Program-made: the position numbers and the translations under genes | The notes under the pieces: generated by a model | What the model was told of the DNA's origin: nothing | Seen by the model: the letters and a program-made list of their open reading frames with translations, nothing else | The model's database searches: none | From: Clostridiales bacterium | Lineage (GTDB): Bacteria > Bacillota > Clostridia > Christensenellales > Aristaeellaceae | Assembly: GCA_004555155.1 (NCBI GenBank) | Contig: SFJH01000008.1 | Coordinates: 1 to 64,000 of the forward strand | DNA: 64,000 bases | Direction: 5' to 3' | Part shown: positions 16,535 through 24,720 of the stretch, one piece after another | Layout: each line of letters opens with the position of its first letter | Position numbering within the stretch: position 1 is the stretch's first letter

Positions 16535-16693
16535 CCCGAACGGTCGGCGTTCCGCTCTCAGCAGCGCCGGAAACCGCCCAATCGCGGATTTGCGCCCTGC
16601 AAAGAGAGCGCAAGCCTGACCGAATACCAGATGACCTTCGGCGAATATCTGCAGCCATCGCGTTCCGGCCGATGAGGATTCCCATTCCATGCA

Positions 16694-16724
16694 GCGCCTC
16701 CGTTTGATCGGCAAACGGAGGCGC
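16694..16724. terminator. Hairpin after the DUF2871 gene
   Basis: A 12-bp perfect stem (GCGCCTCCGTTT / AAACGGAGGCGC) with a 7-nt loop, 57 bases past the stop of the DUF2871 gene. There is no T-run, so it may be a stabilising 3' hairpin rather than a strict terminator. Confidence 0.5.
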
Positions 16725-16780
16725 AAGTCATCCGATCACGGTCTGCCGCCCGCACAGTCCTCCGGCCTGTCCGTCCCGTT

Positions 16781-17194
16781 TCAGTTCCTCGCCAGCTTTT
16801 TCAGGGATATCAGCAGCAAAATGATTCCGACGCCGGTCAGACAATGGCCGATGCCCGCAATGCCGGAGATGGACGCGCTGGCCGCCGCGGACAGGGGTGT
16901 TCCCAGCACCTGAAAAACGCCGCGAACCACCATCATCGCCACAGTCAGCGCAACGCCCATGTCGTAGCTCCAGAGAAATGCGCGGAACGTCCTGAGCTTC
17001 CCAGGATCATTGTGCGCAGCGTACAGCGCAATCACCATGAAGACCAGCATTCCCAGCAGGAACAGGTGGTGATGTACCTTTCCCAGCACAGTGACGCCGC
17101 TGTAATGATTGAATTTCGTGAATTCCCGATAAAACACGCCGCCGACCATCGCCGCAATCGCATAAACCAGAGAAATGTTCAGATACTTTTTCAT
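16781..17194 (-). CDS. DUF2871-family membrane protein
   Basis: 137 residues, four predicted transmembrane helices (ISLVYAIAAMVGGVFY, HHHLFLLGMLVFMVIALYA, DMGVALTVAMMVVRGVFQVL, GIAGIGHCLTGVGIILLLISL). The GGVFYREFTKFN and SGIAGIGH motifs match the DUF2871 family as I remember it. His residues KVHHHLF lie at the start of helix 2 and could bind metal or heme (inference). Function unknown. The start overlaps the stop of the upstream membrane protein gene (ATGA). Third gene of a tetR-led operon. Confidence 0.75.
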   Translation of the reverse strand: MKKYLNISLVYAIAAMVGGVFYREFTKFNHYSGVTVLGKVHHHLFLLGMLVFMVIALYAAHNDPGKLRTFRAFLWSYDMGVALTVAMMVVRGVFQVLGTPLSAAASASISGIAGIGHCLTGVGIILLLISLKKLARN

Positions 17195-17859
17195 TGCCGG
17201 TCCTCCTTCTTCATCGCATTGTATCCAATCAGCACCGTCCAGACATAGGCGCAGGTCTTGGGAATCATGAGCATTCCCACGGCGGGCGCCGCATCAGCAA
17301 ACAGCACCACGGGGATATAGCAGGCAAAGCTCAGCACCACCGTGAGCCACAGATGCCGGAAGGGCGCATCCTGCTTCTCTCCGGCGCTCCGAAAAAACAG
17401 CACGACGATCAGCGCGCCGAGGAAGGCGAAGGGAATGTTGCGATAGACGCCCCAGGAGAGCGGCGGCGTCGCGCTGGTCCACGCGTTCTGCGGCATCAGG
17501 CACAGCGCAATGCGCGCCAGAGCCAGCGCCCATACGGCGATGGACAGCCCCCTCCGCGCGGCAGCCCCATACCGGGCGCGCCACACATAATAAAGCAAAA
17601 CATAGAACGCCGTCATGGTGACCGAGGTGATCAGCTTGCCAATCCCCAGCGCCGCTGTATAGTGATCCAATCCCGTGGTGCACAGCGCCACGGCGCGGGG
17701 AACCAGATGAAAGGCGTCCCCGCAGCCCAGCGTCACCGCCATGACGCCGAACAGCAGGTACTGCTTCCGTCCCCCGCTGCCGCGGATCATCCGGATTCCA
17801 AGAACAATGACCGTGGTCAGATATACAATGTCGAACAGCGTCTCAAAAATTGCCTGCAT
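17191..17859 (-). CDS. Polytopic membrane protein of unknown function
   Basis: 222 residues, about seven hydrophobic segments, short loops, no signal peptide. I do not recognise the family. The visible features are a GCGDAFHLVPR loop after helix 2 and scattered Tyr/Trp at helix ends. It starts 4 bases after the tetR stop and overlaps the DUF2871 gene by ATGA, so the two membrane proteins are made together and probably act together under TetR control. A small-molecule efflux or sensing role would fit the regulator but is not shown. Confidence 0.6.
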   Translation of the reverse strand: MQAIFETLFDIVYLTTVIVLGIRMIRGSGGRKQYLLFGVMAVTLGCGDAFHLVPRAVALCTTGLDHYTAALGIGKLITSVTMTAFYVLLYYVWRARYGAAARRGLSIAVWALALARIALCLMPQNAWTSATPPLSWGVYRNIPFAFLGALIVVLFFRSAGEKQDAPFRHLWLTVVLSFACYIPVVLFADAAPAVGMLMIPKTCAYVWTVLIGYNAMKKEDRQ

Positions 17860-17863
17860 GGTT

Positions 17864-18457
17864 TCATTCCCCCCTGATGATATGGTTCAAATCTCCCTGC
17901 CCGCCGATCGCTCTGCGGATGATCTCCAGCAGCATGGTGCAGTCCGGCTGTCCCCGCATCAGCAGGAGCAGCAGGTTGTCCAGCACAAAGCCCGCAAACG
18001 CCTCTTCGGAAAGCTCCGGCGAGAAGGCGCTCTCCCGAACGGACGGATCGTTCCGCAGCGCCGACAGCATCCCGGCCCTGATCTGCGAAAGCGTATGATC
18101 CATCACATCCCTGGCCTCTCCTCTTCTGGCGCTGGCGATGGCGATGGAATGTCCCGTCAAGAACCCCGGATACGCCCGCGCTCCCCGCTGGATGCACGCA
18201 TACAGATCCGCCACATAGTCCGGAAAGGAGCCCTTCGCCTGATTCTCATGCTCCGAATGAAAAATATCCTTCCAGATGCTCTCCACCGTGGCCAGAACCA
18301 GCGAATCCTTGTCCGCATAATAGTTGTACAGGGTTCCCAGCGCAACGTGACATTCACCGGCAACCCGCCGCATATTCAGCGCCTTCATCCCCTCGTCCGC
18401 CGCAATGCGCCTGCAGACCTGCATGATGGCTTCCCTGGACGTGATGCTTGCGTTCAA
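17864..18457 (-). CDS. TetR-family transcriptional regulator
   Basis: 197 residues. The N-terminal helix-turn-helix (about residues 8-55) has IAADEGMKALNMRRVAGECHVALGTLYNYYADKDSLVLA, the normal TetR pattern. The C-terminal ligand domain is helical without known specificity. The start is TTG 18457, 8 bases after GGAGGG; the ATG at 18481 lies inside the operator. It leads a three-gene operon with two membrane proteins. A perfect 15-bp palindrome at 18474-18488 overlaps its own promoter, so autorepression is likely. Confidence 0.88.
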   Translation of the reverse strand: MNASITSREAIMQVCRRIAADEGMKALNMRRVAGECHVALGTLYNYYADKDSLVLATVESIWKDIFHSEHENQAKGSFPDYVADLYACIQRGARAYPGFLTGHSIAIASARRGEARDVMDHTLSQIRAGMLSALRNDPSVRESAFSPELSEEAFAGFVLDNLLLLLMRGQPDCTMLLEIIRRAIGGQGDLNHIIRGE

Positions 18458-18473
18458 AATCAATCCCTCCAAG

Positions 18474-18514
18474 ATGAACATTGTTCATTATAGCGCTTTT
18501 CTTCCGATTGCCAA
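18474..18514 (-). promoter_or_regulatory. Promoter with TetR operator palindrome
   Basis: Minus strand: -35 TTGGCA (18509-18514), 16-bp spacer, -10 TATAAT (18487-18492). The palindrome ATGAACA-T-TGTTCAT (18474-18488) starts within the -10 and covers the start site, the expected place for repression by the adjacent TetR protein. Confidence 0.8.
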
Positions 18515-18576
18515 GATGCAGATTCGATGCCTGCAGAAGACAAGCGGCATTCGAAGGACGTGCGCGCGTTTCCAAG

Positions 18577-18630
18577 CAAAAGCCAGCCGTGCGCGGGGAA
18601 ATCTCCTTCCCCGTTCACAGCTGGCTTTTG
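18577..18630 (-). terminator. Terminator of the lacI gene and its operon
   Basis: An outer 11-bp stem (CAAAAGCCAGC / GCTGGCTTTTG) and inner 7-bp stem (CGGGGAA / TTCCCCG) form one long hairpin with four T on the minus-strand side. It lies about 120 bases past the lacI stop. Confidence 0.8.
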
Positions 18631-18752
18631 ACGCAACCCTTCGGTCGTCCCGAATCCTTCCACTTCAGGCCGATACATCGCGCCGGACAGAGCCTTCCGG
18701 CGCTCTCCCATGCGGCGGTTCGCTCCAGTCTGCGCCGCAGGCCGAACAGCCG

Positions 18753-19805
18753 TCAGGCGCGCCCATCGCCGCAGGGCGCATCCGCGACGGATTCGCGGCA
18801 AATCAGTTCCGGCGCAAGCTCGACGCTGGTTTGCGGAATGTCCGGGTGAACGATCCGTTCGATCATCATCTGCATCGCCAGTTCCCCCATGCGCGCCGCG
18901 TGCTGGTCAATGGTCGTCAGCTTGGGCGCGGAAAGACCGCTGTAGGAAACATTGTCGAATCCGACGATCGATATGTCCCGGGGAATCCTGAGTCCGGCAT
19001 TGGAAAAGGTCTCCATCGCGCCCAGCGCAATCATATCGTTCAGACAGACGCAGGCGGTCGGGCGGCGCTTCAGACCGAGCATGTGCCGCGCCGCGGCGCG
19101 CCCGTTTTCGATTTCAAAAACGGTTCCCTGCTCCGCCTCGACGTCAGCCAGCCATACGCATTCCGCTCTTTCCGCCAGTCCGGCCTCCGCCAGCACCCGG
19201 CGATATCCGCTGAGCATCTGGATCCGGCTGGGCCGATCCAGCTGTGCGCCGAGAAACGCGATATCCCGATGGCCGTGCTCCATGAGATGCCGGGTGGCCA
19301 GCGCGCCGGCCAGCGCATAGTCGTAGCCCACATGAAGCTGCTGATCATCGATCACCTGTTCCACGGTGATGATCCGGCAGCCCAGCAGCCGGGCCTGTTC
19401 CAGGAGATCGCTCTTGCCGCCTATGCTCACCAGCAGGATTCCGTCCACCCGCTTTTTCATCATCATTCGGATATTGCTTCGCTCAATTTCGCTGTCGCGG
19501 CAGGAGCTGTACAGCAGCGTGTGATAGTCATTGCGAATCGCAACCGCCTGCATTCCCTCCACGAGCGCGGCATAGCACGGGTTGGAAACATTGGGAACAA
19601 TCACGCCGATTTCCCGGGTACTCTGTTTTTTGAGCATTTTTCCCGTGTCATTGACCATATAGTTGAGCTCGCGGGCGGAATTGAGCACCTTCTGCCGTGT
19701 CGCCTCGCTGACAGGATACTTCGCCTTGGCCAGCACGCGCGAGACCGACGCAACCGACACGCCGCTGTGCGCGGCCACATCGTAGATTGTGACGTTCTTT
19801 CTCAT
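18753..19805 (-). CDS. LacI-family transcriptional regulator
   Basis: 350 residues. N-terminal helix-turn-helix TIYDVAAHSGVSVASVSRVL (6-25) with hinge helix ending near VNDTGKMLKK, then a periplasmic-binding-like effector domain (IGVIVPNVSNPCYAALVEGM ... SIVGFDNVSYSGLSAPKLTTI). The effector is not known, but the gene lies at the 3' end of a sugar operon, 12 bases after an AraC-type regulator, and an imperfect LacI-type operator (33158-33171) lies at the operon promoter. Start ATG 19805 with GGGGAG. Confidence 0.93.
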   Translation of the reverse strand: MRKNVTIYDVAAHSGVSVASVSRVLAKAKYPVSEATRQKVLNSARELNYMVNDTGKMLKKQSTREIGVIVPNVSNPCYAALVEGMQAVAIRNDYHTLLYSSCRDSEIERSNIRMMMKKRVDGILLVSIGGKSDLLEQARLLGCRIITVEQVIDDQQLHVGYDYALAGALATRHLMEHGHRDIAFLGAQLDRPSRIQMLSGYRRVLAEAGLAERAECVWLADVEAEQGTVFEIENGRAAARHMLGLKRRPTACVCLNDMIALGAMETFSNAGLRIPRDISIVGFDNVSYSGLSAPKLTTIDQHAARMGELAMQMMIERIVHPDIPQTSVELAPELICRESVADAPCGDGRA

Positions 19806-19817
19806 TCCATTCTCCCC

Positions 19818-20654
19818 TCAGACGAGCTGATCCGCCGCGACGACCTCCGCATACCGGCTTCGATAGGCCTGGGGCGTCATGTTCTCCTTTTTTCTGAATG
19901 TCCGGCAGAAATAGTGGATGCTCTGAAAACCCGTTTCGCGCGCGATGTCCGTGATGCTCTTTTCCGTCGTTACCAGCAGTTCCTTCGCCCGCTCCATGCG
20001 CATTTCATTCAGATACTTCATCGGCGGCACGCCCATGGCATCCTTGAACCGCTCGATGAGATAGGACTCGTTGAAATGGATCAGACTGGCCAGCGTCTCC
20101 AGCGTGATTTTGTCCGCCAGATGCCGCTCCATATAGTCCACCAGGCGGATGAACTCCACATCGCTGTTGCGGCTGGCCGCAGTCGTATTGTCCGGCGTGA
20201 AGTCGAAATTCAGCGTCAGCAGCGCCTCTCCGTCGTCATGAACGTACTTGCGCAGCAGCCGGCACAGCAGCAGCTGCAGCGCCGCATTGGTGGTTTCATT
20301 GCAGAACAGCGCGTGGCTCAGCCCCTCGTTGGCAACCTCCTTGATACATCGCCGGAAGGAATGGTCGTCCGGCAGAGGCACCACGCTGGGCAGATGGGCC
20401 AGCTGCTCCGCCGTCTCTGCATCCTCGGCCAGAAACTTGATCTCTATCGCGCGCATATTGTTGCCGCGGCGCATCCCGTGGGGCTGCATGGGACGCATGA
20501 AGTACATCGTGCCCGGCTCGGCCTCATAGACGACCCCATCAATCTCCACGGTTCCCCCGGCCTTCTGACAATACAGGATCTGATAATAATCGTGCACATG
20601 CACAACGGTGGAAAAAGCCACGTGATCCGCGACCCACAATGTATGAACTCTCAT
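19818..20654 (-). CDS. AraC-family transcriptional regulator
   Basis: 278 residues. The N-terminal cupin-like sensor domain carries VVHVHDYYQILYCQKAGG and EPGTMYFMRPMQPHGMRR; the C-terminal double helix-turn-helix has LASLIHFNESYLIERFKDAMGVPPMKYLNEMRM and ITDIARETGFQSIHYFCRTFRK. Start ATG 20654 with GAGGT upstream rather than ATG 20672, which has no ribosome site. It follows nagB by 115 bases, where a promoter and a 30-bp inverted repeat lie. Two regulators at the end of one sugar operon suggest two different inducing signals. Confidence 0.92.
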   Translation of the reverse strand: MRVHTLWVADHVAFSTVVHVHDYYQILYCQKAGGTVEIDGVVYEAEPGTMYFMRPMQPHGMRRGNNMRAIEIKFLAEDAETAEQLAHLPSVVPLPDDHSFRRCIKEVANEGLSHALFCNETTNAALQLLLCRLLRKYVHDDGEALLTLNFDFTPDNTTAASRNSDVEFIRLVDYMERHLADKITLETLASLIHFNESYLIERFKDAMGVPPMKYLNEMRMERAKELLVTTEKSITDIARETGFQSIHYFCRTFRKKENMTPQAYRSRYAEVVAADQLV

Positions 20655-20677
20655 CTCTGACCTCGCTTTCATGACAG

Positions 20678-20735
20678 ATACGGATGGCGCCGTACGTCCA
20701 TCCGTATTCTAACATAAATTCCACCATCGCTGCAA
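20678..20735 (-). promoter_or_regulatory. Internal promoter and inverted repeat before araC
   Basis: Minus strand: -35 TTGCAG (20730-20735), 18-bp spacer, -10 TAGAAT (20706-20711). Overlapping the end of the -10 is a perfect 10-bp inverted repeat ATACGGATGG-N10-CCATCCGTAT (20678-20707), an operator or a leader hairpin. Confidence 0.6.
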
Positions 20736-20768
20736 CACGGGTGCACGAAGTTCAGACCCTGCCGCCGC

Positions 20769-21524
20769 TCAGAGCAGAGACGCGCTGTCCGCATCCAGGA
20801 ACAGCTGAGCGTCGGAACAAAGGCGCAGCGCCGACGCCGGACATCCGCTGTCCACCGCGCCGCAGAGCGCCTCGCGAACCGCTGCGCGCTTGGAGGCCGC
20901 GGGTACGATGCAGAAATGCTGCGCCGCATCCATCAGCCGGGGCACGGTCAATGTGATCGCCGTCTTCGGCACGTCATCCAGACTCGCAAAGCAGCCGTCA
21001 TGCACCTGCTGCATGCGGCATACCTCGTCCAACTCCACGGGCTTCACCGCCTCGGGATCCCGGAAATCCGCCGCGTGGGGATCGTTAAACGCGATATGGC
21101 CGTTCTCGCCGATGCCCATGCACACAATATCGATGGGCGCAGCCGCCAGCAGCGCGGCATACCGTCTGCACTCTGCATGCACATCCGCAGCATTGCCGTC
21201 GATGTAGTGCACCGCCCGGAAGGGCGCGAGCCCGAACAGCCGGTCGCGCAGAAAATTCCCGAAGCCCTGAACCGCGTCCGCCGCAAGGCCCACGTATTCA
21301 TCCATGTGAAAGGCCTCGATGCGGCTGAAATCCACCCGGGAATCCTGAACGAAGCTCTTCAGGAACTCGTTCTGGGAAGGCGCAGCCGCAAAGATCATGC
21401 GCACCGTGTCCTGGGTCTCCAACCGCTTCCGCACGGCCCGGACAACGGCTTCCGCAGCGGCCCGGCCCATCTCTTCGCGATTGTCATAAATGACTGTCTG
21501 AAGCCTGAAGCGTTTCATTTCCAT
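20769..21524 (-). CDS. nagB: Glucosamine-6-phosphate deaminase-like protein NagB
   Basis: Converts glucosamine-6-phosphate to fructose-6-phosphate and ammonia. 251 residues. Family signatures: IEAFHMDEYVGL (catalytic Asp), ADYL-equivalent helix, CMGIGENGHIAFNDP with the conserved GENGHIAFNDP, and KTAITLTVPRLM near the C-terminus. Start ATG 21524, one base after the nagA stop (TAAAATG), so the two are coupled. With NagA it would turn an N-acetylhexosamine-6-phosphate into a glycolytic intermediate. The sequence between motifs is divergent, so a related amino-sugar phosphate is possible. Confidence 0.88.
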   Translation of the reverse strand: MEMKRFRLQTVIYDNREEMGRAAAEAVVRAVRKRLETQDTVRMIFAAAPSQNEFLKSFVQDSRVDFSRIEAFHMDEYVGLAADAVQGFGNFLRDRLFGLAPFRAVHYIDGNAADVHAECRRYAALLAAAPIDIVCMGIGENGHIAFNDPHAADFRDPEAVKPVELDEVCRMQQVHDGCFASLDDVPKTAITLTVPRLMDAAQHFCIVPAASKRAAVREALCGAVDSGCPASALRLCSDAQLFLDADSASLL

Positions 21525-21525
21525 T

Positions 21526-22704
21526 TTATCCGTTCCTTTCCCATCGAATGATCCTGCCTCCGGAGACGACGCCCGCCACGCGCAGCCGTTCGTCCAGCAG
21601 CACGACGTCCGCATCATAGCCGGGCCGGAGCCGTCCCTTTTTGTCCGCCATGCCGATCCGTCCGGCAGGGTTGACCGTCAGCATTCTGAGGGCCTCCGTC
21701 CACGGGATCCCCGCGCCGGCAGCAACCCGCAGCAGCCGGTCCGTCGTGGCGACGCTGCCTGCAAAGGCCTCGCGGGACATCAGCTTCATCACGCCGTCCT
21801 CATAGACTACATCCATGCCGTTGCACTGCGTATACGTGCTGCCCTCCTCCAGCTCGGAAGCGGAAAAATCCAGCCCGTCCGTGACCAGCGTCAGCAGCTC
21901 CGTGCCCTTGGCCTTCCAGACCAGTCTGAGCATCGTATCCGGCAGATGCCTGCCGTCGGCGATGAGCTGGGCCGTCAGGCTGTCCCACGCCAGCGCGCAT
22001 TCCACAACGCCGGGCACCCGGAAGCCGCCCCTGCGCACAAACGTAGAGCAGCAGGAGTACAGATGCGTCACATCGCTGAAGCCGTGCTCCACGGCCGCGC
22101 GCAGATCCTCCTCATAGGCCTGAGAGTGGGCGATTGAGCCCACGATTCCCCGTCTGGCCAGCGCGTCGCCCAGTGCCCGCGCACCCGGAAGTTCCGGCGC
22201 AGCGCCGACCATCCGAATACCGCTCCAGCGATCAATCAGACTCCGCCAATCCGCCTCCTCCGGCGTCTTCAGCACGCCCGGCGCCTGCGCGCCAGCCTGT
22301 TCCGGCGCGAGAAAGGGGCCCTCCAGGAATACGCCTGCGATGGTGGCGTCACAGGGAAGCGCCGTCGCCTCGCGCACCGCATCAATGGCGCGGCCGATCT
22401 CCTCCAGCGGTGCGGTCCAGGTCGTGGGCAGAATCGTCGTCGTTCCATACTGCGCGTGGGCATTGGCCATGGCCACCACGCTCTGCGCCGTGCCCTCCAT
22501 GCAGCATCGCCCGCCGCCGCCATGCACGTGGATGTCGATAAACCCGGGAACGGCCCTCAGCCCGGACGCATCCAGCACGCGGCACCCGCTGAAACCGCCG
22601 TCGTGATCCGCAACGTCCAGAATCCTTCCGTCCTCGATCAGGATCGCCTTCTCTCCCACGGGATCCGGATCATACACACGGCTGTTGACAATCTTCAATC
22701 GCAT
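21526..22704 (-). CDS. nagA: N-acetylglucosamine-6-phosphate deacetylase-like amidohydrolase NagA
   Basis: Amidohydrolase-superfamily deacetylase of amino-sugar catabolism, 392 residues. Visible are HVHGGGG (metal site), GVFLEGPF (metal-ligand Glu), SIAHSQA, VTHLYSCCS (usual form HLFNAM, so Asn is replaced here) and the catalytic Asp in LVTDGLDFSA. ATG 22704 is taken as start: it overlaps the upstream esterase gene by 10 bases, and GGAAGG lies upstream. No GlcNAc kinase or PTS is in this cluster although the importer is an ABC type, so phosphorylation must come from elsewhere or the substrate differs. Confidence 0.85.
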   Translation of the reverse strand: MRLKIVNSRVYDPDPVGEKAILIEDGRILDVADHDGGFSGCRVLDASGLRAVPGFIDIHVHGGGGRCCMEGTAQSVVAMANAHAQYGTTTILPTTWTAPLEEIGRAIDAVREATALPCDATIAGVFLEGPFLAPEQAGAQAPGVLKTPEEADWRSLIDRWSGIRMVGAAPELPGARALGDALARRGIVGSIAHSQAYEEDLRAAVEHGFSDVTHLYSCCSTFVRRGGFRVPGVVECALAWDSLTAQLIADGRHLPDTMLRLVWKAKGTELLTLVTDGLDFSASELEEGSTYTQCNGMDVVYEDGVMKLMSREAFAGSVATTDRLLRVAAGAGIPWTEALRMLTVNPAGRIGMADKKGRLRPGYDADVVLLDERLRVAGVVSGGRIIRWERNG

Positions 22705-23684
22705 CCTGAATCGCCGCCTTCCCACATCTCCAACAGGAAACGCATCGCCGTATCCTCCATGTCCGGGCAAACCTCGTGGCCGTAATCCGGCCACAGCTCA
22801 CAGCGCTTGGGCGCGGTAATGGCGTTGTAGGCCGCGAACTGCGTGGACGGCGGACATTCGCGATCCATCAGCCCGGTGAGCAGCAGCGTCTTCGCGCGGA
22901 TGCGGGGCGACAGATTCACGATATCGATGTAGCCCAGCCGCTCGTAGAAGGCGTTCTCGTTCCGGTGCCGCGGATCAATGAACCTGAAATAGTACATCAG
23001 CTCATAGATTGCGCCGTCCGGATTTCCGATTTCCCAGTTTCTGCGGAAATCGCACAGAAACGGCATCAGCGCCGCCGCGCGGTTGAGCCGCGGCGTCAGC
23101 GCAGCGCAGGCCAGCGCAAGTCCGCCGCCCTGGGACGCGCCCTGGGCGGCCACGCGCTCCGCATCCACCTCCGGCAGCCCCATGGCAATGCGCGCCAGCT
23201 GCGCGCAGTCCAGATAGATGGAGCGCATCAGCAGCTTCTCAGGATCGGGATCCATCGCGCCGCGAATGACGTGTCCGCGAATGGTCATCCCCTCCACACT
23301 GCCCGCGTCCCGGGAAAGACCGGCCTGACCGCGGCAGTCCAGCGCCAGCACGCAGAAGCCGGCGCCCACATAGCTCATCAGCGAGGCCCAGCTGCCGCAG
23401 TTCCGATGATAGCCGTGAAACAGAATTACAGCGGGGCATTTTGCCGCGCGATGGGCCGGGCGCAGATATTTCGCATGAACCCGCGCGCCGCCCACGCCCT
23501 CAAACCACAGGTCGAAGCATTCCGCGCCCGGCGCGCGGATATCCGCAGGCACGAGCGTGCATCCGTCGCCCAATGCCTCCATTTCCGCGATGCCCCGCGC
23601 CCAATAGGCGTCGAAATCCCCCGGAAGGATCGCGCTGCCCCGGTAGCCTCTCAGCTCCTCCACCGACATGTCAAACCGGGGCAT
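22695..23684 (-). CDS. AXE1-family acetyl esterase (cephalosporin-C deacetylase-like)
   Basis: Alpha/beta hydrolase, 329 residues, AXE1 family, which removes acetyl groups from small sugars and xylo-oligosaccharides. Oxyanion region VILFHGYHRNCGSW, CRGQAG, nucleophile GASQGGGLA, acid LTGLMDRECPPSTQFA and catalytic His PDYGHE are all present. No signal peptide, so it acts on imported substrate. Its start shares a base with the upstream stop (TGATG). Its place between an oxidoreductase and nagA suggests it deacetylates an O-acetylated intermediate. Confidence 0.88.
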   Translation of the reverse strand: MPRFDMSVEELRGYRGSAILPGDFDAYWARGIAEMEALGDGCTLVPADIRAPGAECFDLWFEGVGGARVHAKYLRPAHRAAKCPAVILFHGYHRNCGSWASLMSYVGAGFCVLALDCRGQAGLSRDAGSVEGMTIRGHVIRGAMDPDPEKLLMRSIYLDCAQLARIAMGLPEVDAERVAAQGASQGGGLALACAALTPRLNRAAALMPFLCDFRRNWEIGNPDGAIYELMYYFRFIDPRHRNENAFYERLGYIDIVNLSPRIRAKTLLLTGLMDRECPPSTQFAAYNAITAPKRCELWPDYGHEVCPDMEDTAMRFLLEMWEGGDSGCD

Positions 23685-24715
23685 CAGCCTTCACCTCTCT
23701 GGTTCAGCGTCACCGAAACGCCCTTTTGCGAGGATTCATATACCGACAGGATGATCTCCACAGGCTTGCGCCCCTCCCGCGCGTCAACCAGCAGCGCTTC
23801 CTCGCCCCGGATGGCCTTCACCATGTTCTCCAGCTGTCTGAGGTGCCCTGCGCTGCTGATCGCCGAGGGATCCGACGCCGCGCCGCTGTCATGCCGGAGC
23901 AGCTCGGGCCTTTCGCCGGGCAGATCCCAGCTGAGAATGTCCTCCTCCTGAAGCACGACGCTGCCGCGGTCGCCGCAGATCTCCAATCGACGGGGATAGC
24001 CGGGACAGCAGGTGGTGGAACCCTCCAGCGTGCCGACGGCGCCGCTGGCGAATTCCAGCACCGCCACGGCGGAATCCTCCACCTCCACCGGACGGGTCTG
24101 CGTCTTGCACAGGGCGGTTAGACGGTGTACCGGCCCGGCCAGATACTGCAGCAGATCCACGCCGTGAATGCCCTGATTCATCAGCGCGCCGCCGCCGTCC
24201 ATCCTCCAGGTGCCGCGCCAGCCGGAGGCGGTGAAATAGCTCTCCTCCCGCCAGTACTTCATGGAGAGACTGGCGGACACGATTTTCCCAAACCTTCCCT
24301 CTCCGATCGCCCTCCTGACCGCCTGCACAGCGGGGGAAAACCTCAGCTGCGAGATGACGCAGACGCGGCGGTCGGCCGCATCTGCGGCCTCAATGATCGC
24401 ATCCGCGTCGGCGAGGGTCAGTGCCATGGGCTTTTCAATGACCACATGCTTGCCTGCGCGAAGCGCCTGCAGCGCAATCGCCGCGTGCAGGCCGTTGGGC
24501 GTGCACACGCACACTGCGTCCACCTCGTCGCAGGCGAGCAGCTCCTCCAAGGTGCAAAATCCCGTCACGCCGTATCGCTGCGCGGCCCGTTTCATGGATT
24601 CGGGCACAGGGTCGAATACGCCCGCCAGTCGCGCGTCCGCCATCGCGGCGATCGCGTCTGCGTGGAACCGGGAAATCATTCCGCAGCCCACAATGCCGAA
24701 GCCGATCGGTTTCAT
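23684..24715 (-). CDS. Gfo/Idh/MocA-family oxidoreductase (third of cluster)
   Basis: 343 residues. The Rossmann motif is GFGIVGCGMISRFH at the N-terminus, the EKP motif is in HVVIEKPMAL, and the substrate-domain signature is GGALMNQGIHGVDLLQYLAG with His as the likely catalytic residue. These enzymes oxidise or reduce a sugar hydroxyl using tightly bound NAD(P). Start ATG 24715, 5 bases after the upstream stop. It is the most canonical of the three paralogues in this operon. Confidence 0.9.
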   Translation of the reverse strand: MKPIGFGIVGCGMISRFHADAIAAMADARLAGVFDPVPESMKRAAQRYGVTGFCTLEELLACDEVDAVCVCTPNGLHAAIALQALRAGKHVVIEKPMALTLADADAIIEAADAADRRVCVISQLRFSPAVQAVRRAIGEGRFGKIVSASLSMKYWREESYFTASGWRGTWRMDGGGALMNQGIHGVDLLQYLAGPVHRLTALCKTQTRPVEVEDSAVAVLEFASGAVGTLEGSTTCCPGYPRRLEICGDRGSVVLQEEDILSWDLPGERPELLRHDSGAASDPSAISSAGHLRQLENMVKAIRGEEALLVDAREGRKPVEIILSVYESSQKGVSVTLNQRGEG

Positions 24716-24720
24716 ATCAT

